Shown: positions 1 to 5,248 of the stretch, piece after piece | Numbering within the stretch: the first letter of the stretch is position 1 | Layout of the letters: each line of letters begins with the position of its first letter | Source: Dehalococcoidia bacterium | GTDB taxonomy: Bacteria; Chloroflexota; Dehalococcoidia; Dehalococcoidales; UBA5760 | NCBI GenBank assembly: GCA_030639215.1 | Contig: DAOWDD010000020.1 | Location: forward strand, 1 to 7,451 | DNA: 7,451 bases | Direction: 5' to 3' | Notes under the pieces: model-generated | Seen by the model: the letters and a program-made list of their open reading frames with translations, nothing else | Databases searched by the model: none | What the model was told of the DNA's origin: nothing | Program-made: the position numbers and the translations under genes

Positions 1-546
1 CCCACTCCCCGGACCCTTAGGCAGAAACTCTCTAACGGGCCTATCCGGGATATCGTGGGGCGGCGTACAGGCAGCCTCCAGGGTATCCTCCTGTCCCTTC
101 AACTTGCAGATGTGCCGGTAGCTGACGCCGGGATAGAAGTGAACACCCCCGCCGCCAAGACCTTTCTCCAGAGCGGAGATAAGCTCCCGGGCCTCGCTGC
201 TGCTGATATGACCGGCGCTATGGTCCCACATCCTGCCGTCGCGCACCGCCACCAGACTGCAGCGGAAGACGACCTCGCCCTCATCGATATTAACGCCCAT
301 GCTCCTCGCCTCAATAGCGGCCCTGCCCAGGTGGTACTGCCTCGGGTCATAGCCGAGCAGCGACATGCAGGCGCAGGTGCTGCTGGGCTCCATCCCCGCC
401 GGCACGGTGCGGACAAGCCCCACGGTACCCTCCTGCGCCATCGCATCCAGATTAGGCGTATACGCCAGTTCCAGAGAGGTCTTCCCTCCCCGCTCCGCAA
501 GCGGCCGGTCGGCCGCGCCGTCAATTATCAAAACGCAGTATTTCAA
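1..546 (-). CDS. apgM: ApgM-type cofactor-independent phosphoglycerate mutase (or related proposed homoserine kinase), N-terminal part
   Basis: This family interconverts 3- and 2-phosphoglycerate in glycolysis and gluconeogenesis in the cytosol; it belongs to the alkaline-phosphatase-like metalloenzymes. The 182 codons in the window run unbroken off the left edge, so the C-terminal metal ligands are missing. I read M-KYCVLIIDGAADRP at the N terminus, with the family's metal-binding Asp at residue 9. GKTSLELAYTPNLDAMAQEG follows, then GMEPSSTCACMSLLGYDP (51-68), whose Ser-55/56 fits the nucleophile position, then GRAAIEARSMGV, FRCSLV and SAGHIS. The start is TTG at 546, chosen because MKYC..DG is the usual family N terminus and a GGGGGGG tract lies four bases upstream. 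FRCSLV and SAGHIS resemble the bacterial subgroup proposed to act as alternative homoserine kinases, so the substrate is not settled; no threonine genes lie nearby. The family is near certain, the exact reaction less so. Confidence 0.88.
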   Translation of the reverse strand, partial: MKYCVLIIDGAADRPLAERGGKTSLELAYTPNLDAMAQEGTVGLVRTVPAGMEPSSTCACMSLLGYDPRQYHLGRAAIEARSMGVNIDEGEVVFRCSLVAVRDGRMWDHSAGHISSSEARELISALEKGLGGGGVHFYPGVSYRHICKLKGQEDTLEAACTPPHDIPDRPVREFLPKGPGSG

Positions 547-568
547 TATTCCCCCCCGGTGAGAACAC

Positions 569-598
569 ATTATATTCCAAAAGACTAATATAGCTCAA
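569..598 (-). promoter_or_regulatory. Sigma-70-like promoter for the mutase gene
   Basis: On the minus strand a TTGAGC -35 (593-598) and a perfect TATAAT -10 (569-574) are separated by 18 bp. Transcription would begin near 562, giving a leader of roughly 16 nt that contains the G-rich ribosome binding site of the TTG-started gene. Positions and spacing are read directly; activity is inferred. Confidence 0.6.
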
Positions 599-632
599 CT
601 CGTACCCCGGAACCCTTCCTGAAAGGTTGTTG

Positions 633-662
633 TTGCCGAAACCGGTCAATTCTGCCTATAAT
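633..662 (+). promoter_or_regulatory. Sigma-70-like promoter for tRNA-Pro
   Basis: A perfect TATAAT -10 lies at 657-662, with a TTGCCG -35 match (633-638) 18 bp upstream. Initiation six to eight bases downstream would fall at 668-670, essentially at the first base of the tRNA (671), so the primary transcript would need little or no 5' trimming. It is arranged back to back with the mutase promoter, 34 bp away. Confidence 0.55.
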
Positions 663-670
663 ATCAGTAC

Positions 671-746
671 CGGGGTGTAGCGCAGATGGCAGCGCGCAGC
701 GTTCGGGACGCTGAGGTCGGAGGTTCAAGTCCTCTCACCCCGACCA
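671..746 (+). tRNA. tRNA-Pro (anticodon CGG, reads CCG)
   Basis: The full cloverleaf can be drawn. Acceptor stem CGGGGTG (671-677) pairs with CACCCCG (736-742). D-stem GCGC pairs with GCGC (680-683 and 692-695). Anticodon stem CAGCG/CGCTG (697-701 and 709-713) encloses loop TTCGGGA with anticodon CGG at 704-706. The variable loop has five bases. T-stem GGAGG/CCTCT (719-723 and 731-735) encloses TTCAAGT. The C1-G72 pair and A73 discriminator are the expected bacterial proline identity features, and CCA is encoded at 744-746. The gene ends directly against the toxin stop codon at 747, with no recognisable terminator of its own. It is oriented opposite to all its neighbours. Confidence 0.97.
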
Positions 747-1013
747 TTACAATCTTTTGTAGGTATCTCCGCTACGCCAAGCCACCCGCACCACAATAAT
801 CATTCTGCTCTCATCATCTATGGCATACACTATCCGGTAGCGCCCTACTCTGATGCGCCACAGGCCGCTCTCGGCCAGCTTCTTAACCCTTTCCGGCCTG
901 GGCTCACGCGCTAAAGAGGAGATGGCGCTAGCGATAGCCTGATAGTCCCGGCCGCTGAGCCTGTCTAGCTGCGTCTGGGCGAGCCGCACTAAGCTAATCC
1001 GATAGCTCACCAC
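747..1013 (-). CDS. RelE/ParE-family toxin of a type II toxin-antitoxin pair
   Basis: Toxins of this superfamily mostly cleave mRNA at the ribosome (RelE branch); the ParE branch poisons gyrase. The 88-residue product shows the compact fold's sequence pattern: an N-terminal SYRISLVRLAQ strand, a helical hairpin around DRLSGRDYQAIASAISSL, then GLWRIRVGRYRIVYAID and VVRVAWRSGDTYKRL. The arginines in the RIRVGRYR and RVAWR strands and the tyrosine in TYKRL occupy the places where RelE catalytic residues usually lie. GTG at 1013 is preferred because AAGAGAG sits ten bases upstream; GTG at 1010 (87 aa) is nearly as good. An in-frame ATG at 1073 would add about 20 unlike residues deep inside the antitoxin gene. 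The frame overlaps the antitoxin end by 20 bp, implying translational coupling. The stop codon abuts the tRNA-Pro CCA. I favour RNase (RelE) over gyrase poison, but only moderately. Confidence 0.88.
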   Translation of the reverse strand: MVSYRISLVRLAQTQLDRLSGRDYQAIASAISSLAREPRPERVKKLAESGLWRIRVGRYRIVYAIDDESRMIIVVRVAWRSGDTYKRL

Positions 1014-1245
1014 GGGAACCCCGCTCTCTTCTCTGGAGCTGGTACTGCTCCCAAGTGATAGTACCACCCTCATCAGCCAGTGCCTTCAACCCCTCGGATA
1101 TGTCTTCCTCGTCCTCCAGTACCTCCAGGGCGGCATCACGGAGGAGCTTAGCCATTGACGTCCGCTGCTCAAAAGCCAGGCGGCGGAGCCTCTCGTGCTG
1201 TTCCTCGGTAAGGAAAATCGTGGTGCGCTTCAGGGTTGTCCCCAT
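994..1245 (-). CDS. Ribbon-helix-helix (CopG/RelB-like) antitoxin
   Basis: An 83-residue antitoxin that should bind and neutralise the downstream toxin and repress the shared promoter. Residues about 5-45 form a ribbon-helix-helix DNA-binding domain: the KRTTIFLTEEQ strand, then helices around HERLRRLAFEQ and SMAKLLRDAALEVLE. An acidic stretch EDEEDISEGLKAL leads to the C-terminal segment TITWEQYQLQRRE, the sort of tail that wraps the toxin in these pairs. The ATG at 1245 has a strong GGGGAGG ribosome binding site (1254-1260) eight bases upstream. It lies first in the operon, as is usual, and ends 20 bp inside the toxin frame. The family assignment is firm; the exact partner specificity is inferred from position. 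Confidence 0.88.
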   Translation of the reverse strand: MGTTLKRTTIFLTEEQHERLRRLAFEQRTSMAKLLRDAALEVLEDEEDISEGLKALADEGGTITWEQYQLQRRERGSRGELSD

Positions 1246-1264
1246 AATCTTCGCCTCCCCACCA

Positions 1265-1299
1265 ATAGTAACATATAAACACCGCTATGTCTATATGTT
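1265..1299 (-). promoter_or_regulatory. Promoter and inverted-repeat operator of the toxin-antitoxin operon
   Basis: On the minus strand TAGACA (1288-1293) and TACTAT (1265-1270) are spaced 17 bp apart, a reasonable -35/-10 pair. The inverted repeat AACATATA / TATATGTT (1270-1277 and 1292-1299) straddles the promoter so that each arm touches one hexamer. This is the layout expected for autorepression by the ribbon-helix-helix antitoxin. The -35 hexamer and right arm extend over the mazG stop codon (1291-1293). The pairing of hexamers and arms is read directly; repression is inferred. Confidence 0.55.
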
Positions 1300-2067
1300 T
1301 TTCTTGGCCTCTTCCCACAGGGCGTCTTTTTCGGCAAGGGACAACTTAGCCAGGTCAAGGCCGCGCTGGCGACAGAGCTTCTCCATATGAGCAAAGCGCT
1401 GGTAGAAGCGCTCGTTAGTCTCCCTGAGCGCCGACTCCAGGTCAATCCCCAGCCGGCGGGCAATATTAGCCAGCGTAAACACCAGGTCACCGAACTCGGC
1501 CGTCCTCTCCTCCTGGCTGCCCGCCTGCTTAAACTCCCCGACCTCCTCGGCCAGCTTATCGATTACTCCGTCATCCCTCTCCCAGTCAAAGCCGACCCGC
1601 GCCACCCGCCGCTGTAATGACTGAGCGTAGGTCAGTGCCGGCATCTGCCTGGGTATACCGCCAAGCATAGAGGCATCCCTGTCCCTCTCCTTCTTCTTGA
1701 GCGCCTCCCAGTTGACCAGCACCTCGTCGAAACTTGCCGCCTCCACCGAACCAAAGACATGGGGATGGCGATGAATCAGCTTGGCGTTTATCCTCCTGAC
1801 GACATCACCAAGCTCAAAATCACCGGCTTCGGCGGCAATCTGAGCATGGAGCACAATCTGCAAGAGCAGGTCACCCAGCTCCTCACAGAGCTTCTCATGT
1901 TCCCTCCTGTCCAGGGCCTCCAGCACCTCATAGGACTCCTCAAGCAGGTGTTCCCGCAGTGAGGCGTGGGTCTGCTTTCTATCCCAGGGACAGCCATCGG
2001 GGGCGCGCAACCTGGCGACAATATTGACTAAAGTCTCAAACTGGTTGAGATTCTGCGGTAAAGACAA
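1291..2067 (-). CDS. mazG: MazG nucleoside triphosphate pyrophosphohydrolase
   Basis: Hydrolyses (d)NTPs to NMP and pyrophosphate, cleaning the nucleotide pool in the cytosol. The 258 residues fit full-length two-domain MazG. The N-terminal domain carries CPWDRKQTHASL (26-37) and the metal-binding pattern EESYE (43-47) ... EELGD (62-66). The C-terminal domain has EEVGE (174-178) ... EFGD (191-194), followed by a helical tail ending WEEAKKNI. Both metal sites look intact. The start is TTG at 2067, supported by AAGGAG (2075-2080) seven bases upstream and by the early FETLVNIVARLRAPDGCPWD segment typical of the family N terminus. It lies 77 bp after fmt; that gap holds a palindrome GTTACC-C-GGTAAC (2102-2114) and a weak TTACCG/TATAAG hexamer pair that might drive mazG separately. 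The name MazG does not imply a partnership with the toxin next door. Confidence 0.95.
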   Translation of the reverse strand: MSLPQNLNQFETLVNIVARLRAPDGCPWDRKQTHASLREHLLEESYEVLEALDRREHEKLCEELGDLLLQIVLHAQIAAEAGDFELGDVVRRINAKLIHRHPHVFGSVEAASFDEVLVNWEALKKKERDRDASMLGGIPRQMPALTYAQSLQRRVARVGFDWERDDGVIDKLAEEVGEFKQAGSQEERTAEFGDLVFTLANIARRLGIDLESALRETNERFYQRFAHMEKLCRQRGLDLAKLSLAEKDALWEEAKKNI

Positions 2068-2144
2068 AACACTCTCCTTATATCCTTATAGAATCTACTT
2101 CGTTACCCGGTAACACCAGGTATAATTCTAACCCTATCCCGACC

Positions 2145-3098
2145 CTAACTCAACGGTAGCTGCGCCCCAACCAGCTCCCGCTGCCCCTTCAAAAAATCGA
2201 CGGCCGACATAGCCCGTCTCCCCTCCATCTGGACCCGGAGCACACCGAGAACTGCCTCCCCGGTGCCGACGCCAAATGCCGGCTCTCCCGTCTCACCGGC
2301 CGGAATCAGAGCCACCACCCGCCCGGCGGCAGCGCCGCTACCCTCGTATACAGGCGCCGCCTCAATAATCCTTAGCTGCCGTCCCCTCCATCTGGTATAA
2401 CACCCCGGCCAGGGGTGGAAGGCACGCACCCGCCGCCATATATCTACCGCGGACAGGCGCCAGTCAATCTCGCCGTCCTTTTTTGAAATCGGACGGCAGT
2501 AGCTCGCCCCGGACTCATCCTGAGGCTGCGGGGAGAGCTTACCCCGCACCCAGGGCGGCAAAACGGAAAGGAGCAACTGAGCGGATATCCGTGACAGCTT
2601 CGCCGTCAGCAAGCCGGTAGTGTCCCGCCCCGAAATGGAAATCTGCGCCCGGGCCAGTACCGGCCCGGTATCCATACCCTCATCCATCAGCATAATGCTG
2701 ACCCCGGTAAACTCTTCACCGGCCAGAATAGCCGATGCCACCGGCGATGCCCCCCTAAACCGTGGCAAAAGAGAGGGGTGCAGATTGATACAGCCACAGC
2801 GCGGGATGTCCAGCACCGACCGGGGCAGAATTTGACCAAAGGCTGCCACGGCGATGACATCAGGTTGGAAGGAGGCCAGCCCCGAGACCACCTCCATCTT
2901 CTGAAAGCTGTCCGGCTGCACTACCGAAAGACTCAAGCGCTCGGCCGCCCTCTTCACCGGTGAGGGAGACAGGCCGCGCCCCCTGCCCGCCGGCCGGTCC
3001 GGCTGGGTATAGACGGCCGGGATATGATACCCGTTCAGAATAAGGTGCTCAAGGGGCAGCACGGCGAACTCCGGGCTCCCCATAAATACAACCCGCAA
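2145..3098 (-). CDS. fmt: Methionyl-tRNA formyltransferase
   Basis: Transfers a formyl group from 10-formyltetrahydrofolate to initiator Met-tRNA, preparing it for bacterial translation initiation. The 317 residues match the usual length. The N-terminal formyltransferase domain has VVFMGSPEFAV (3-13), AVYTQPDRPAGRG (28-40), the folate-site motif INLHPSLLPRFRGASPV (104-120) and DEGMDTGPVL (139-148). The catalytic triad Asn-105, His-107 and Asp-143 is present. The C-terminal tRNA-binding domain includes DGEIDW and VRAFHPWPG and ends with FLKGQRELVGAQL. The start is TTG at 3098, giving MRVVFMGSPEF, with a GGGGGG tract five bases upstream; the later ATG at codon 6 would cut into the first beta strand. 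No def gene lies in the window. It is the first minus-strand gene after the dnaA divergence and co-directional with the replication fork if the origin lies to its right. Confidence 0.97.
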   Translation of the reverse strand: MRVVFMGSPEFAVLPLEHLILNGYHIPAVYTQPDRPAGRGRGLSPSPVKRAAERLSLSVVQPDSFQKMEVVSGLASFQPDVIAVAAFGQILPRSVLDIPRCGCINLHPSLLPRFRGASPVASAILAGEEFTGVSIMLMDEGMDTGPVLARAQISISGRDTTGLLTAKLSRISAQLLLSVLPPWVRGKLSPQPQDESGASYCRPISKKDGEIDWRLSAVDIWRRVRAFHPWPGCYTRWRGRQLRIIEAAPVYEGSGAAAGRVVALIPAGETGEPAFGVGTGEAVLGVLRVQMEGRRAMSAVDFLKGQRELVGAQLPLS

Positions 3099-3135
3099 AT
3101 TAACCCCCCTCTAGCTAGACATAAATAACCCAAGA

Positions 3136-3248
3136 AATTCTTTCGCCAGCCCGACTTCTGCAAGCTAGCGGGCGAATATCAAATAAAAAGACAAGCATGA
3201 AAGACCTTCCATAGGGAAGAGAGGAGCTAAAAACGCCCCAAAACCAGC
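3136..3248. repeat. 113-nt direct repeat, copy A
   Basis: Aligns without gaps to 3367-3479 at an offset of 231 bp with six mismatches (107/113). It contains a hairpin whose arms TTCGCC (3142-3147) and GGCGAA (3171-3176) are identical in both copies, and a second small hairpin CTTCC-ATAG-GGAAG (3206-3219). Neither hairpin is followed by a T-run on either strand, so a terminator role is unlikely. Similarity fades beyond 3248, with CTTGCCA (3258-3264) still shared. Confidence 0.93.
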
Positions 3249-3366
3249 CTCAGAAAACTTGCCATCCCGACAAAAAGGTGCTCTCCTTCACACCCTATTC
3301 CTGGGGCTCCCCATAGCTGCCACTCACCGGTGAAGTATCCCGCCGAGTAAATATTAGCACCAAAAG

Positions 3367-3479
3367 AATTTTTTCGCCAACCCGACTTCTGCAAGCTGAC
3401 GGGCGAATATCAAATAAAAAGACAAGTATGAAAGACCTTCCATAGGGAAAAGAGGAGCTAAAAACGCCCCAAAACCAGC
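3367..3479. repeat. 113-nt direct repeat, copy B
   Basis: Second copy of the element at 3136-3248. The TTCGCC/GGCGAA arms (3373-3378 and 3402-3407) are unchanged, while the second hairpin loses its closing pair. Differences from copy A are at 3371, 3380, 3398, 3399, 3427 and 3450. It lies about 140 bp upstream of the dnaA start codon, so it could be in the dnaA promoter region. Confidence 0.93.
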
Positions 3480-3620
3480 GCTAAATATCTTGCCACCCCA
3501 GCAAGAGCACCTGCTATTATTAATATTGTCGTCCCGAATCTCTTCCCCCAACCACCACGGACTCTACCAAACCAGTCCAGTAAAGATATACAGTGATAAG
3601 AACTAGAGGAAAGGGGTTCT

Positions 3621-4961
3621 ATGGAAGCAGACTCAGCCCCACGAACCTGGGAGTCCGCCTTAGGCGAGTTGCAGGTCCAGGTCAGCAAGCATAACTACCA
3701 GACCTGGTTTGGGAAAACCTCAGGCCTGAGCTGTGAAGGCGATCAATTTACCATCGGCGTGCCCAATACCTTCGTTGCTGAATATCTGGACCGGAACCAG
3801 CGCTCCCTGATTGAGAAAACGCTGATTGGGATTACTCACCGTGATATTACCGTCCTCTTCAAGGTAGCCAGCCAGGACCAACACACAGCCGCTACCGGCG
3901 GTGACGTAAAAGAAATACCACCGGCGGCGAGCCCCGTCTCCACCATGTTCAACCTGAAATACACCCTTGACTCCTTCGTTATCGGCAGCTCCAACCGGCT
4001 CGCCCACGCTGCTGCCCTAGGGATAGCTGAGGATCCCGGACACAGCTATAACCCCCTCTTCATATACGGGGGGGTCGGCCTGGGTAAGACCCACCTGCTA
4101 CACGGCATCGGCCATCTGGTCTCAGCCAAGCACCTCCGGGTACACTACGCTAGCTGTGAGCAGTTCACCAACGAGTTTATCAGCGCTATCCAGGAGAGAC
4201 AGACAAAGGAGTTCCGCAGTAAGTACAGAAGCGCCGATGTCCTGATGATTGACGACATCCAGTTTATCAGCGGCAAGGAGCAGACTGAGGAGTGTTTCTT
4301 CCACACCTTTAACGAGCTGCATAACGCTAACCGCCAGATTATTATTACCAGCGACCGCCCGCCAAAATCAATACCACGGCTGGCCGAGAGGCTGCGCTCA
4401 CGCTTCGAGTGGGGGCTTATTGCCGACATCCAGCCGCCTGATTTTGAAACGCGCCTGGCCATCCTCCAGACCAAGGCCAAGCAGAGGGGAGAGAGCATTG
4501 CTCCAGACGCACTGGAGTTTATCGCCCGGAAGATCCAGCAGAACATAAGGGAGCTGGAGGGCAACCTCAACCGGGTTATCGCCTACGCCAGGCTCCTTAA
4601 GGCCAGGGCTACCCCGGACCTGGCCGCTAAGGCACTGGAGAATATCGCCGACAAGACGCCCGGCAGCACCCCGATAACTCCCGCCCTGCTGTCAGAAGCC
4701 GTAGCCAGCAGCTTCCAGCTTTCGCTCACCGACCTGAAGAGCCTGAAGCGGGACAAGGAGACCACCCTGGCCAGGCAGATAGCAATGTACCTTATCCGCC
4801 ATGAGACCAGCTGCCCGCTGGCCCAAATCGGTAAAGAGCTGGGCAACCGGAACCCTTCCACCGTTAGCCACGCCTGTGAAAAAATAGCCGCTGAAATCAG
4901 CTCAAGCCCCTACCTTAAGCGCAAGGTAGCCGCCATCCGTGAGCAGGTCCTCCCTGAATAA
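3621..4961 (+). CDS. dnaA: Chromosomal replication initiator DnaA, with divergent DNA-recognition signature
   Basis: ATP-dependent initiator that binds origin DnaA boxes, melts the duplex and loads the helicase. The 446 residues are of normal length. Domain I covers about 8-82 (TWESALGELQ, HNYQTWF), followed by a short linker. AAA+ domain III starts near MFNLKYTLDSFVIG (109-122) with Walker A GGVGLGKTH (150-158), Walker B VLMIDDIQF (207-215), ITSDRPP sensor 1 and the LRSRFEWGLIADIQPPD segment (259-274). Domain IV holds LARQIAMYLIR (383-393). Its signature reads IGKELGNRNPSTVSHA, where RDHTTV or RDHSTV is usual. Aligned to E. coli, the Arg-399 (R377), Arg-407 and Gln-408 equivalents are kept, but Pro-423, Asp-433, His-434 and Thr-435 become Ala, Asn, Pro and Ser. 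The ATG at 3621 has a strong purine-rich ribosome binding site five bases upstream. Its sense strand is C-rich (about 333 G to 409 C over 3661-4960), unlike obg, nadD or fmt. Confidence 0.96.
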   Translation: MEADSAPRTWESALGELQVQVSKHNYQTWFGKTSGLSCEGDQFTIGVPNTFVAEYLDRNQRSLIEKTLIGITHRDITVLFKVASQDQHTAATGGDVKEIPPAASPVSTMFNLKYTLDSFVIGSSNRLAHAAALGIAEDPGHSYNPLFIYGGVGLGKTHLLHGIGHLVSAKHLRVHYASCEQFTNEFISAIQERQTKEFRSKYRSADVLMIDDIQFISGKEQTEECFFHTFNELHNANRQIIITSDRPPKSIPRLAERLRSRFEWGLIADIQPPDFETRLAILQTKAKQRGESIAPDALEFIARKIQQNIRELEGNLNRVIAYARLLKARATPDLAAKALENIADKTPGSTPITPALLSEAVASSFQLSLTDLKSLKRDKETTLARQIAMYLIRHETSCPLAQIGKELGNRNPSTVSHACEKIAAEISSSPYLKRKVAAIREQVLPE

Positions 4962-4966
4962 AAGAG

Positions 4967-5021
4967 CCCTAACCATCAGCCCTCCCTCCGGCCCTCTCCT
5001 TTAATTCTCCCCCTCACACCC
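4967..5021 (-). other. G-tract cluster with G-quadruplex potential
   Basis: The minus strand carries six runs of three or more G (plus-strand C-runs at 4967-4969, 4980-4982, 4984-4986, 4992-4994, 5009-5013, 5019-5021). The tightest group of four has loops of about 5, 1 and 10 bases. It begins five bases after the dnaA stop codon. Folding is a possibility from spacing only, and the tract may simply reflect strand bias. Confidence 0.35.
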
Positions 5022-5102
5022 TAAGAGCGCATCGAAACGGCAAAGATTTTGCAAAGCAGTGAGCAGTTTTTTGATAAGTCCGCAAAATCATTGAAAAGCC
5101 CC

Positions 5103-5118
5103 CGAGCAAGGACGCTCG
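5103..5118. other. Small hairpin after dnaA
   Basis: CGAGC (5103-5107) pairs with GCTCG (5114-5118) across a six-base loop. On the plus strand it is followed by CTTTCCCC rather than a T-run, so it is at best a weak terminator for dnaA; an origin-associated structure is the alternative. Confidence 0.35.
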
Positions 5119-5242
5119 CTTTCCCCTAAAATTGATACCACTAAATAACCCTTTTATGCCTGTTCCCCTATACCGACCTATCATAATCTCCTATTACTAC
5201 TATGATTAAAACTACCATATAGGATTCTATTTAGGATAAGAT

Positions 5243-5248
5243 TATAAT
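5243..5248 (+). promoter_or_regulatory. Possible -10 element for the obg operon
   Basis: A perfect TATAAT lies 36 bp upstream of the obg start codon. At 16-18 bp upstream I see no good -35 (sequence around 5219-5226 reads TAGGAT), so the promoter would be weak or activator-dependent. The site also lies inside the AT-rich part of the candidate origin, where such hexamers arise by chance. Confidence 0.35.

Larger units (their letters stand above)
3099..3620. other. 522-bp divergent spacer between fmt and dnaA
   Basis: No convincing gene is present. The spacer holds two direct copies of a 113-nt element, a perfect palindrome TCACCGGTGA (3324-3333), the near-palindrome TGGGGC|TCCCCA (3302-3313) and CTAGCTAG just upstream of the fmt ribosome binding site. 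Possible dnaA promoter hexamers are TTGCCA (3490-3495) and TATTAT (3515-3520), but their 19-bp spacing makes them weak. The dnaA ribosome binding site is the AGGAAAGGGG run ending at 3616. I found no canonical DnaA box here on either strand. Confidence 0.7.

Noticed and set aside
99..524. 141-codon open frame on the minus strand starting ATG
   Set aside because: It is out of frame with the phosphoglycerate mutase, which reads through the same region in a recognisable frame from TTG 546; the composition is Trp/Arg/Ala-rich nonsense.
55..588. 177-codon plus-strand open frame
   Set aside because: Antisense shadow of the mutase gene; no domain pattern and no ribosome binding site.
748..761. TACAA-TCTT-TTGTA hairpin just after the tRNA
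   Set aside because: Only five weak pairs, no T-run after it, and it encodes the toxin C-terminal residues; not supported as a terminator.
1014..1073. Upstream ATG at 1073 as toxin start
   Set aside because: It adds residues encoded inside the antitoxin gene that look unlike the RelE N terminus; the family begins near SYRIS.
3142..3176. Repeat hairpins as rho-independent terminators
   Set aside because: The loop is long (23 nt), the stem is only six pairs, and no T-run follows on either strand in either copy.
3136..3479. CRISPR array
   Set aside because: Only two units, repeat far too long and spacing too wide.
3099..3620. fmt-dnaA spacer as the origin
   Set aside because: GC skew stays negative on both sides (fmt and dnaA are both C-rich on the plus strand), and no DnaA-box-like cluster is seen, so the other dnaA flank fits better.
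3458..3688. 76-codon minus-strand open frame across the dnaA start
   Set aside because: Much of it is antisense to the dnaA N terminus and no family resemblance is seen; the rest lies in repeat copy B.
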